A stretch of 64,000 nucleotides of DNA, taken from Andrena cerasifolii. Lineage: Eukaryota > Arthropoda > Insecta > Hymenoptera > Andrenidae. Location of the stretch: the NCBI RefSeq assembly GCF_050908995.1, contig NC_135119.1:6386001-6450000 (forward strand), given 5' to 3'. Position numbers and translations under genes: made by a program. The first letter of the stretch is position 1. Every line of letters begins with the position of its first letter. A model generated the notes under the pieces. That model worked only from the letters and a program-made list of their open reading frames with translations. It searched no databases and was not told the origin of the DNA. Shown here piece by piece: positions 11,096 to 21,280 of this stretch.

Positions 11096-12785
11096 AGTGG
11101 GTGGACGGTCTAACCCCGACATGCGGGTGCAGTGCGAATGTTTTTGGTTGCGAATGAAAATAAATATTTGAAATTATCGCACACTATAATTTATATATAC
11201 CCTAAATCGCTTGGGCTTTGCTTTAATTCGCACAAAACGACAAGAATGTGAAAAACAACGATGCTACAATTTCTTTTCCAAAAAGTGGTAGAAACTCTCC
11301 CGGACTTAAAATACCAGCCACATGTACGTGTAGAGTAGAGCAATAAAGACGTAATAATAACCACATCTAATAATTAGTGTGCGTAGACCCTTAATCCTCG
11401 CTGACTGATTCGTAGTGGATTTGTAGTCCCTTCTCTCCAAGTGGAATTACGTATCTTACTCGACCAAATATGTACACGGTGTTCGTAACGTTTAGTTCCC
11501 GCCAGAAGGTCCCGAATGTCCCGCGTAGCTTTTAATCGGGAAGAAAGGGAGGGAAAGTTTCCGGATGAGAACGGCCGGCGGCATAATTGGCAGAATTCAC
11601 GGCGGGTGTCTGGAGAGCCGCGAAAGCAATCTGGCGGTCGCGATGATCCCGGGGCGAGTAAGTCGATACGCTTATCCAATTTTAAAGCGGAATCGCGGCG
11701 TGTCCGTAGCCGCGCTTACAGGGAGGAAAGAAAATCCGGTCCCCGGTGGGTTAACGAATCGCCCCAGACACGGGGACAAATCCTTTAAGCAGGTTCCGCC
11801 TCTCTCTCTCCCGCCGCCGCGGACCACGGGGCTGCTGGCTTCCTCCTCCGCGTCTTCGAGCCCCGCCGTGGGCCATAATGACACTTTTACACGCGGATAA
11901 TGGGGCTCCAAAGGCACGCACAATGTGGCACAAAGCGTGACTGGAGCCCCTGGAGCGAGCATAAAAACACACGCGTGCACGGCGGCGGGGAGGGAGCGCG
12001 GGAGGAAGCGAGGGAAACGAGGGAGCGGAGAGAGAAAAATGTGCTTGGAAGGTGAAAGGGCGACGGAAGACGAAGATGGACCGGGAGGAATAAATAAAAA
12101 GAGTGGTGGAGAGAAAAAGAGATCGTCAAGCTCGAAGAAAGAGAGATCCTCGCGTCTGTGTAAGGGCAGAACGGTGTCGTGTAGGTCGGAGCGTGCGCGG
12201 ACGTGTGTAGAAAAAGGGCGAAGGAGAGAGGAAAAAGGGGCGAGTGGATGGTGAAGGTGCCGAAAAAGGAGCAACACGGTGCCCGAGCAAAAAGGAACTA
12301 AACTCATTTCCGAGGCATTAACCAATTACTTTTTGCGAAAGGGTGTCGGTTACCTTCAACTTCCCCTCTCCGCCGTCACCTCAACCCCTTTTGCGCCTCC
12401 TCCCTTCGTCAGCCTTCCTCCACCCCGTCATTCGTTAGCCGACTCACCCCCGGCCAGCACGCCGTCCGAGAGCGACGGCTATGCAGGCGAACACACTAAT
12501 GAAGAAAAATCTAAACCGACGATGCATCGAGGGCATCTGCACGTTCTTCCGTTTCCAGGCATTTGTGCGAGCGATTGGCTGACCTTCCAGAGGATACCGA
12601 ATTTTATACAAACGTGTTTAGTGGAGAGAAAATTAGGTAAGGTAGAGTTTTCTGGTGCCGTCAACGGGGGATGAAGAGTTTGGGTGCGTATGATTTTTGT
12701 AGGTGATTAATACCTCTTAGGGGGTGGGAACTTGAAAAGGTGTTTGATTTACTAAGTGAATGGGATGACAATGATAGCTTGAAAG
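11096..12785. other. Single-copy non-coding DNA with a purine-rich tract
   Basis: No gene was recognised. At about 11980-12250 the plus strand is strongly purine-rich (AG-dominated). This generates a 217-codon open frame on the minus strand (11672-12325) full of Pro, Ser, Leu and Phe. It is a compositional artefact, because all overlapping frames on both strands are also open. The right edge meets the MITE at 12786. Confidence 0.55.
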
Positions 12786-13372
12786 AGGGTGAACCAACCA
12801 GTGAATGACCGAATTGTTGAAACTATGGACCTTTGAGATTAATACTTAAATCGGTCAGATTAAAACAATTATTATTTTAATAAATTAAAATAATACATCA
12901 AAGCTATTTTGCAATTAATTAATTATATATATTAGTTTCCGACGTTTCGATCCTGGTTTAGATCATCTTCAAAGAAAGTTAAAAACATATATATAAAATC
13001 GTAATTAAGTTTTACGGTCGAAGTTTAGTTTATTTATAATTCTTTAAATATATTTACGTATAACAACAAAACAACTGGTGAAATTGCATTTAAATTTTTT
13101 TCTAAATTTCTATAAAAATAATTACTTATTCTTATCGCAATTTAAAAAAAAATTATAAAATGCAAAACGTGTAGAAGCCCAGTAAATGACCGCATACTTT
13201 TAATAAGAATTGTACTAATTAATGTTTGCTTAAAACTAAAAATATAGGATATTAAAAGTGCAACTACACTCTCTATTTATAAACATATAATAATGTTTAA
13301 ATTTATTATTAAACATTTCTTTGCCTAATGGTCATTCACTGGTATGCGGTCGATTACTGGTTGGTTTACCCT
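12786..13372. mobile_element. AT-rich MITE with AGGGTRAACCAACCAGT ends
   Basis: The left end reads AGGGTGAACCAACCAGTGAA and the right end is the complement of AGGGTAAACCAACCAGTAAT. A subterminal ACCAGTGAATGACC block is also inverted at the right (13330-13345). The interior is AT-rich and contains the hammerhead-like dispersed repeat at 12856-12989. No target duplication is obvious and no coding remains. A degraded solo end of the same family may lie near 60858-60905. Confidence 0.65.
12856..12989 (-). repeat. Dispersed repeat with hammerhead-like/PLE-like motif, copy 1
   Basis: This segment recurs in the same orientation at 48971-49100, starting CAGATTAAAACAATTATT in both. Its distal 59 bases (12931-12989), read on the minus strand, give TTGAAGATGATC, a short loop, GATCGAAACGTC. 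This resembles a hammerhead ribozyme core (CUGANGA, stem II, GAAA), which is known from the terminal repeats of Penelope-like retroelements. The first core base is T rather than C, and stem III is not obvious. The ribozyme reading is an inference. Confidence 0.5.
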
Positions 13373-14735
13373 ACTTTGCATCGACCTGCTCCTACTTGAA
13401 TGGGGAGGAAGAATCTGTTCGAAAATCGTATAATAATTTAGCCTAGCCAGAACTCGGGCGTACGAGAACAGGAGCGGCGCGAGACAATAGCAACAATAGC
13501 ATTAATGAAGGAAACTTAAGACCACGATTGTGGGAAGGCAGACAGGACCAGAGGTTCGTGTGCATTATCTTAGGCGGAGCGTTCTCTCTCTACGACGAGA
13601 AACCGACAGTAATGAATCAATTTTGACCGACCGAGTTGCTGCATTCATGGTTAATCTCCCTGCCTTTAATTGCTGTTAGGGATGCACCGAATATTCGGCA
13701 ACTATTTGGTACTCGGCATATTTGCCAAATTTACCGAATGTTCAGCATACTCGGATAGTTAACGCTAAATTACTAACAGAGGAAGCTTCGAGCGGAGATA
13801 ATTTTTAATCACTGACATACCTACTCGATCAATCATTTCCAATTGGAATAGCTTCAACCACCCACCGATGTACTATTTGTAACTAGTTCAATAAACGTTT
13901 TCCTAAGCAGCTCAATCATTCGTTTCTTGCCACCCACGAGGCTAATTGCTACGAGCAGAGCCGCGGATGCAGCCCAAAAACACACCTCAAAGTTTCCACT
14001 CTCATCACAGTCCGTCCAGTCTGAAACACCCCGGAGCAGTCTCTCAACTCCTAAGACGCCTCATACAGAAACCACCAGCGGGGACTGCAGATATTACGGG
14101 GTCCCGAAGGGGGTGGTAGACAGGGGTTTGCAGTAGGCTTTGTGCGAGTCTAACCAGCCCAGCCATCCAGCGACGAGGGCACAGAGCATAGAGGGACCCA
14201 GCCGATCTAATATCAGGCAGCGCGGCGGGACGGAGCACATATCACACGGTTAATCTGAAAACCGCGTCTATAAGAATCCACTTAATGAAATTTCCGCCGT
14301 GGCTGGACGCTGGGGCGGGCGACCAGCGATCGACGAGCGCCCCCTCGTGTCCCGTCCCGTGCCTGCACGCCGCTGGCATTGTGGAGCAATTAATAATGTC
14401 ATATTGCGCCCCATAGGCCCCTCCGCCGTCCCGTTACAACTACGATCGCGGCAGGGCGAGTCTACGCGGCCACCCAACGTCCACCTGCACCGCCATGGCG
14501 ACGGGGAACCCACCGCGTAAACGACACGATCGTCACTGCCGACTTCTGTGACGGGCGTCATTACGGCACCCTGACTTTCGCGCAGTGGGAATTTCTCGTG
14601 AACGGTATTACAGAGCTCGGTGCACACTTTTACCACCCTCCTTACAGAAATGTAAATGACAGGTTGCCCTCGCAGGGAGAGGGCACTGGGTGAAACAGCA
14701 GATTTCGAATCGAGTGGAACGGTAGGAGGTTTTAA
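13373..14735. other. Single-copy non-coding DNA
   Basis: No gene was recognised. The only repeat-derived piece I see is the hAT terminus at 13677. The short open frames at 13927-14136 and 14268-14636 show no domain, and other frames on both strands overlap them. Confidence 0.5.
13677..13770 (+). mobile_element. Solo hAT terminus fragment
   Basis: TAGGGATGCACCGAATATTC followed by subterminal repeats of CGGCA and CCGAAT-like motifs is a typical hAT-type left end with subterminal transposase sites. No matching right end or 8-bp duplication is present within the next kilobase, so this is a truncated fragment. Confidence 0.5.
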
Positions 14736-15015
14736 CCCTTAACTGGTATCTTGGGGTCGCTCGTGACCCCAGGCACTCAAAGTTCGCTGCGAAATTTTTG
14801 GTTGCCTAAGCTTGCAAACTGTTTTTCTAATTAATTTTATAATAATAGTTTAACTTTCTAGGTTTCTATTATTTTACACAGTACCTAAGAACAAAATATT
14901 CATAGAGGTTGATTCAGGGTCGACTTTACAAATTTCTGTGCCCTTTTTTATTTCGGGTCTGCCACGACCCCAGTATACCAGCCACGTTTGCCAAAAACAG
15001 TATACCAGTTAAGGG
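14736..15015. mobile_element. piggyBac-like MITE in a TTAA site
   Basis: The element is 280 bp and begins CCCTTAACTGGTAT. It ends with the exact complement ATACCAGTTAAGGG. It is flanked on both sides by TTAA (14732-14735 and 15016-15019). The CCC...GGG ends and TTAA duplication are hallmarks of the piggyBac superfamily. A second motif, GGGGTCGCTCGTGACCCC on the left, is itself a hairpin, and a GACCCCAGTATACCAG block lies on the right. There is no coding capacity, so it depends on a transposase supplied elsewhere. Confidence 0.88.
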
Positions 15016-15156
15016 TTAAGTATTGGAATTGTGAGTCCTAGATTTTATTACAGTTACAGTGGTGGTCGAGTAGAGCTTCTTTTTCTAAAAAAAAAACAGT
15101 GAACCATTTTATCAGCTCTTATTTGAACGTTATTAACGCGTATTGGTTATTTATAT

Positions 15157-15500
15157 CACTCTCCAACACGATTTTTGTGTCCGCAATATCCACTGGGCGA
15201 TTCTTGAAGAGTTTTTCGCCCTGAACACGAATCTGCAAACCGTTTGTCGCCATCGATCTCAGTTTTTGAGAAATTCGATTTTGAGAAGAAACTGCAAATT
15301 TTCAACTTTGAACATCTTTTGTGTCGAAACGGTAATAGTTATTCGGTTGCTCGTATCGTCCAATTATTCTATGAGCTCTCCCGAACACAACGATATAAGT
15401 TATTATTGCATTATGAACATTTAAATATGTTTAAACAACGATCAAAAGGAAAAGTACACCCGAAATGCACGCATTTTTGAAGATATCTTTCAATTTATTT
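15157..15500 (+). repeat. Left inverted arm of the Transib element
   Basis: This arm matches the reverse complement of 16925-17283 at roughly 85% identity by eye. It contains a short frame with a start at 15427 (M-F-KQRSKGKVHPKC). The opposite arm carries the same frame as M-S-KQRSKGKGHPKC. This frame may be the start of the transposase gene, in which case the arm holds the 5' untranslated region and first codons. Confidence 0.8.
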
Positions 15501-15504
15501 ATAA

Positions 15505-16425
15505 AATTACATTCGTGCGGACAGTGAAATCGAAGGGCCACATAAAACGGAAGTACACGTGCGTGGGCGCATTTTTAATGTGGAGCATACACTGTACTTT
15601 ACGATGATAGATGGGAAGGTCGCTGAATGTGTAACTAATACAGCATCATCCAGCAACTGCGTTATTCGTGGAGCCACACCATCGCAGATGAACGACATGA
15701 TGCGACTTGTAAATAAGCGCCAGTCATTAAATGACGAAGCTCTTAAGCTTGGAACGTCTCCCTTGCATGCACGCGTCAGATTCATGGAGTACATTTTACA
15801 TATAGCTTATAATTTAAGTTTTAAGTCGTGGAGGACAAAAAAAGAAACAACCCTAGCCATGAAAGAAGAAACAAAAAGACGTATTCAAACTGAATTTAAA
15901 GACATAGTGGGAATAATAGTTGATGGGGTTAAGCAAGGAGTGGGTACCACAAATAATGGCAACACTTGCAGAAGGTTTTTTGCAAATCCGAGTATAACAG
16001 CCGAAATAACACATGTTGACGAAACGTTAATAAAAAGACTGTTGGAAGTGATTCGCAGCAATTTTGCTATCGATGCAGATAAATTCAATACATTTTCCCA
16101 AGAAACAGCTAGATTAGCAATATCATTGTACCCCTGGTATTACATGCCGGCAACTGTGCATAAAATTTTAATGCACGGCAAGGCTATTAATGAATGTGCT
16201 GTTTTGCCTGTGGGTTCGCTCTCAGAAGAGGCTCAGGAAAGCAGAAATAAAGACAGTGGATATTATAGACAACACCACACCAGGAAATGCTCTCATTTGG
16301 CAACGAATCAGGATACGTTCAACACGCTTCTGACAACTTCGGATCCTTATATTAGTCACTTAAGGCCAGAACTAAAGATCAAGTCACTTCCACTTAGCGA
16401 AGAAGCACAATCGTTAATAAAATAG
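15505..16425 (+). pseudogene. Transib transposase, C-terminal half (RAG1-related DDE enzyme)
   Basis: The frame is open from 15505 to the stop at 16423-16425, but the first ATG (in TMIDGK) is only at 15603, so the start is missing. Counting from the GTG at 15559 as residue 1, conserved blocks are TMIDGKV (15-21), NNGNTCRRFF (132-141), YPWYYMPATVHKILMHG (191-207), LPVGSLSEEAQESRNK (216-231) and the terminal SDPYISHLR. H201 and H206 keep the H-x4-H spacing of the zinc histidines of RAG1 (HKTLAH). E227 aligns with the RAG1 catalytic glutamate (SEGNES). Cys34 keeps one of the paired zinc cysteines but its partner position is Arg37. The N-terminal region, with the first catalytic Asp and the DNA-binding part, is absent. 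The protein is likely inactive. The family call rests on motif recognition, without a database search. Confidence 0.8.
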
Positions 16426-16924
16426 TTATGTATGTATAGGTTTTGTAGATATTTTTAAATAAACATAAATGTTGTCTATAAAGTAATGTATACTTTACGT
16501 ATGTTAAAATGTTAGTTTATAACGCCTAATTACCCATTTTATAAGATTTAATAAAATTACACATTTTATGTGTAAAAAAGTCATATTAAATTATTTCTTT
16601 AATATCATATTAAGTTTGATGTTTAAGAAGTAATATGAAAGAAAAATAATTAAAAAATATTGAGAAATGCCGAAGTTATGAGTTTTTTCCACTTTCTCCC
16701 CTATGCATCGCATCACTGTGCGGCGGCGCGCGATACACTGCGGCTCAGCGTCACACAATCACTTAACGCGCGTGAATACCACTGTCGACGGCACATGTTT
16801 TGCCAAACTATTTCGCTTCTGTATCGAAAACAAAACGTGACATACCACTTCTGTTAGTGGTTCCCGAAAGAAAAATTTCTGCTGCATCGCTTGGAGTAGT
16901 CAGATTTTCTTCTAGACCCTTAGT

Positions 16925-17283
16925 TTTTAAAATATATAGCAAGATATCCGCAAAAATTGTTGCATTTCGGGTGTCCTTTTCCCTTTGATCGTTGTTTAGA
17001 CATATTTAAATGCTTGTAATTCAATAATAACTTATATCGTTGTGTTCGGGAGGGTTCATAGAATAATTTGACGGAACAACCAATCGAATAACTATTCCCG
17101 TTTCCACAGAAAAAATGTTCAATGTTGAAAATTTGCAGTTTTTTTTTGAAAATCGAATTTCTCAAAAACTGAGGGTGATGGTGACAAACGGTTTGCGAAT
17201 TCGTTTGCAGCGCACGAGGACCTGTAAGAAACGGCTATTGAATGTTACAGAACGGAAAAGAAGTTCAATTTTGTTGGACAGTG
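16925..17283 (-). repeat. Right inverted arm of the Transib element
   Basis: This is the inverted counterpart of 15157-15500. Read on the minus strand, the frame opened by M-S-KQRSKGKGHPKC runs beyond the arm into 16830-16925. After a stop and frame change it gives a further protein-like stretch (GLEENLTTPSDAAEIF...). The arm therefore probably holds a duplicated, inverted piece of the transposase 5' coding region. Confidence 0.75.
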
Positions 17284-18609
17284 TATTGTAAGCCCAGTTT
17301 CATGATCAAAAACCGCTCGTCCAGGTCGTGACCTCCCCTTATTAGTACCGAGAACTATAGAGTCGCGTGTATATAGCTACTGGCGAAGCCGATGGAAGCC
17401 TGGGCGGCTGGTCGGGGGTGGACGGAAGGGGTGGCCACCCTGACTGCTGGCTCGAATATAGGCTGTTGTGAATATTACATTCCCCGTGTATATAGACGCA
17501 GCGGGTCCCCAGCAACGCTTCGAGGCACGGGGGGGGAGGCAGAGCACAATAAGACGCCGGGCGCAATTAATTTTCGGGCTTTTGCTAATTAAATTTTTGC
17601 CCGTCTCCCGGTTGTCCTTGCCTCTGTGTCCTTCGGGCATTGTTGGCGGTCTCGATGGGATTCGCCCCCGCTCGAGGGTGCGTCGCAATTCCAAAAGGAA
17701 ATTTGGGAGCAAGATGTAACCTCGGGAGCCATTTTTGTCGAGAGTCATGAGGCCACTTTGCGTTTCTTGCAACATGTTAGGAGAACTGTAAGACTAAGTC
17801 ACGTGGCGCGCACAGTGGATGGCTCGGTTAAAAAATAGTTCCCTCGTTACAGAGACAGTTAATGCAGCGCGCGACATTCTCAAAGCATTCGATTACCAGC
17901 GACGGCCCCTCGAGGAACCAAGGAATCGAACACGCGAGGCGCACAGATTGGACGATTTTCGTTTCATCACAATGTCGTATGTTTCCACGAATGCCCCCTA
18001 GCTCGGCGCGGGATTCATAATGGGATTCCCCGAGGATCTCTAAAACTTCTTGGAGCCGTGTGCTCTGGAGCGTGCCACGGTAACGAGGGAGTTCAAGGTT
18101 AAAAGTGATGGAGACGGAACTAAAAGAGATGGGGAAGAAGTGTAAAAAGAGAGGGGCCAGTAAACGAACCGAACGAGGAGAGGAGAGGCCGGGCGGGGCG
18201 CAGAATCAACGCTCGGATGCCCGTAGATTAGGATCGTAATAACAGCGTTAGAATAATAAGATTTATGCTGATAGACGATAACGCGATGCGTACAGCGGCG
18301 CCATTACCATCACGCTGAAAGGAGTTGCAATAGTAATTAAACGCCGAGAAATGCGGTTCCGCTAACGATACGTCCCGGAATTCGGAGTAACGAGCCATCC
18401 ACGTCGATACGTTTCTGTTCGGAGGGGAGCCCAACCATCGGGAACGAAAGAATGCTCCCCGTTTAGGAGAGCGAGTCGGTAAAAATTCAAGCTATTCCTT
18501 TCTTATTCCTCTGGCTGAGAGTTACACGCGGCCCGGCCTCTCAGAAAATCTACAAAATTGGAAGGAGGGTGCCCGCCCGAAAGCCAGCCGAGAGGATCGC
18601 GCGTACACG
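17284..18609. other. Single-copy CpG-rich non-coding DNA
   Basis: No exon or repeat was recognised. A TTAATTTTCGGGCTTTTGCTAATTAAATTT block at about 17567-17597 is AT-rich in GC-rich surroundings. The open frames on both strands (17377-17775 minus, 17468-17719 plus) overlap and lack domains. Confidence 0.5.
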
Positions 18610-19615
18610 AGCTATTCCACGTCAAAACGGACAGGTGAAAAATTTAGTTACACCGATTCTCTTCAAATTACAGCATTTGTCGATAACCTGGCAAAAACAA
18701 AGTGTACTAAATTTCAACGGCCTATGTCAAATAGTTTTCGAAATATTTAATGGTAAAGTTTCGAAAATTCAAACCAAATCGGCTGACGCGTCATCACTTA
18801 AACTGTAATATCTCGGTCGTTTTTAAAGATAATGCCACCGTCTTGGGTTCGTTTAAAAGCTGAAGGAATGCTTTCTCAAAACGTATGTAGAATATTTTGT
18901 TTATTGTTAATAAACTTGACAGTAATCGATGTCAAAGTTTCAAATCGCGTAGGATATCTGCTCACCATATAAAAGATTAACAATAGTAGGTAGCAGATAT
19001 TCCTAATATTTTTCTCGAGAATACCGAAAATACTGAAAGAAAAATTTGTTTTAACCCATCGTATATAAATACTTTCCTACGCTAGGCTACTGTTTTGAAA
19101 ACGCGTGCATGCGGACTGACTATGGGATCGCTGCAATTCCAAGCGGTGTGCACTACCGTAAGTTTTATTTTTTTATTAACTGTTCCCAAAATCTCTCCAC
19201 TTTTTTTAAAAAGGCATTTATTAGTTGAAGACTCAACGAATCGAATGGTATTTTTTCAAGCCGCACCGTGGGTGGGAACGACGTCAAATCGCGGTTTGAA
19301 ACTTTGACATCGATTACTGTCAAGTTTATTAACAATAAACAAAATATTCTATATAAGTTTTGAGAAAGCATTCCTTCAGCTTTTAAACGAACCCAAGACG
19401 GTGGCATTATCTTCAAAAATGACCGAGATATTACAGTTTAAGTGATGACGCGTCAGCCGATTTTGATTCAATGTTCGAAACTTTAACATTAAATATTTCA
19501 AAAACTATTTGACACAGGCCGTTGAAATTTAGTATACTTTGTTTCTGCAAGGTTGTCGACAAATGCTGTAATTTTAAAGTAATTTTTCACCTATCCGTCT
19601 TGACGTGGAATAGCT
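18610..19615. mobile_element. Foldback MITE with about 350-bp inverted arms
   Basis: The left arm at about 18610-18960 starts AGCTATTCCACGTCAA. The right arm at about 19265-19615 ends with the exact complement, TTGACGTGGAATAGCT. The arms stay similar for their whole length, including a CTGACGCGTCATCACTTAAAC block and its complement. The central 300 bases are AT-rich. I see no clean target duplication and no coding, so the superfamily is unknown. Confidence 0.85.
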
Positions 19616-21280
19616 GCCACGCGCGAGAGGCTCTCCGCGGCGCAGTCACTCGACTTAATCGAATCTGGCGTAATTAAAGTCTCCGTTCTAAGAAATACAG
19701 AGAGAAAGGGTAGGAAATCGGCGGAAAGGGAGCGGGGTGGCCGCGTGTCCCGAAATAATTACGCACTCAGGTGTTCCGTTGTGTTCGTGGCGGCGTTACA
19801 CCTGTATCCGCCGCTTCTTACCCGAGCAAATATACTCGTTCGTATCGAAGACGAGGCGCGAGAGCGCGAGCCGGAGAAAGAGGAATAAGACAAGTGGCGG
19901 ATGGGAACGAGTAGGGACGGATACGGCGAGAGGAGAGGAGCCGAGAGACGGGATAGGGGTGGCGGCCAAGGGCCACGTAGCGAGGCGAAGGCAAAGTACA
20001 TTTGCTCGCGGAGGAAGCAGCAACGGAGGCAGTAAGATAATACGAAAGCTCTTAAAGGGGGCAAAAAGCGAATTGCCGTAAATCTTGGCACAGGTGGGGA
20101 AGCCGCGGGTGGCGGCTACGGAGAGAAAGAGAGGGGTCATTTAAGCCACGGGGCCCGATTCTCTTCGGCTGTAAACGACTGCCTTCGTTCCCTCCCCTTG
20201 CCTCGCGGACCGTACCTCGAGCTCTCGTAAAAACCTCACCTCGTCCCTTCTGCTAATCGGCAACAAACACATTGTCTTTGGATTGTTGCGCGGCCGCGTA
20301 CCCTTTCTACCGGGCGGGCCCCGTGCACCGCGCTCATCCCTCGCGTCCTTTCTTGCCTCCACCTTCCCTCCTTCGGCTCTCCCGTGCCTCTTTCGGCTGC
20401 CTTTTTCGGTAAATGAGCCCGGTTGTTAGCGTTTCCGACGACCCCCTCGCCGATTTGATCGATCTCACTCCAGCGGGCTCGATAGCAGCGTCGACTGCGG
20501 CGAGGTCGTTGACGATCGCTTCTCTTCGCCTCTCTCGGTGGAAACTTTTTACCTCGTTAAAAAACGCCCAACGTCTCGTAAAGCATTGGTTTCTGCGCGC
20601 AGGTAGCTTTACCCGCAGCACGGTAGAGGCTCCGGCAAGCGTACCACTGTCCGCGTAACGGCACCCACGCTCTAATCAGCCGCGACGCTAGATCCTCCTG
20701 GAAAGGCTGTCAGACGCGTCCGCCGACTATCCAAGTCGTCGCTCCGCTATCATCGTCGCGTATCTGCGTTGCGTGATCCAGGCACCTACGCCGCAGGTTA
20801 CGCGTTTGTGCGTACGCGAAGGACAGCGCCCGCCCGTCGGCACCTGGTGCACGCGTGGAAGGTGCGGACGTGTCGCGGTCGGGTTCGTGAGAGTGCCGCG
20901 TGTGCGCACCCGCTGGTAGGAACGCTCGCGCTCGTGTGTGCGCGCGTGTTGCACCTAGCTGGTCCGCCGCACGGTTTTCCACGAGGGCAAGGCGACCGGG
21001 GAGAGAGGACGAGGAGGTAGAAGCCCCGGCTAATTAAAACCGCGGATGGTAATTAATTAAGCAGACGTCAGAGGAGATCTTAGGATTCTACGCGCGGCCA
21101 GCGGTTCTCCGGAGCCGGGCATCACCAGGAAATCGAATATGACGAACCCAACGACGACTTCCACGGAAAAACCGTCCCGTCCATCCCAGCGATAAATAAC
21201 GCGAGCAACCTGCCGCCCCTATCGTGCCTCGTCGGCGACAACAGGGATTCATAAATTACGATTCTCCTTCATTTCCCTTT
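19616..21280. other. Single-copy CpG-rich non-coding DNA
   Basis: No gene was recognised. Purine-rich (19690-20060) and Arg-rich open frames occur on both strands and overlap. At 21028-21060 there is an AATTAAAACC/GGTAATTAATTAA island. It ends at the first arm of the foldback at 21281. Confidence 0.5.

Larger units (their letters stand above)
15157..17283 (+). mobile_element. Transib DNA transposon, internally deleted, with long inverted ends
   Basis: The core encodes the C-terminal half of a RAG1-like Transib transposase (15505-16425). The ends are inverted repeats of about 330-350 bp. The left end begins CACTCTCCAACACGATT and the right end, read inwards, begins CACTGTCCAACAAAATT. Ends starting CAC are expected for Transib, whose termini resemble recombination signal heptamers. 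The flanking pentamers (tatat, tattg) share only three bases, so the usual 5-bp duplication is not preserved or the true edge lies nearby. An expected full-length Transib transposase is about 650-700 residues, so more than half of the gene is missing. Confidence 0.8.

Noticed and set aside
11672..12325. 217-codon minus-strand open frame
   Set aside because: It lies opposite a purine-rich tract. The product is dominated by Pro, Ser, Leu and Phe, has no domain, and overlaps open frames in other phases on both strands.
19737..20140. Three overlapping 110-114-codon frames on both strands
   Set aside because: All arise from a purine-rich, CpG-rich block, and none shows a motif.
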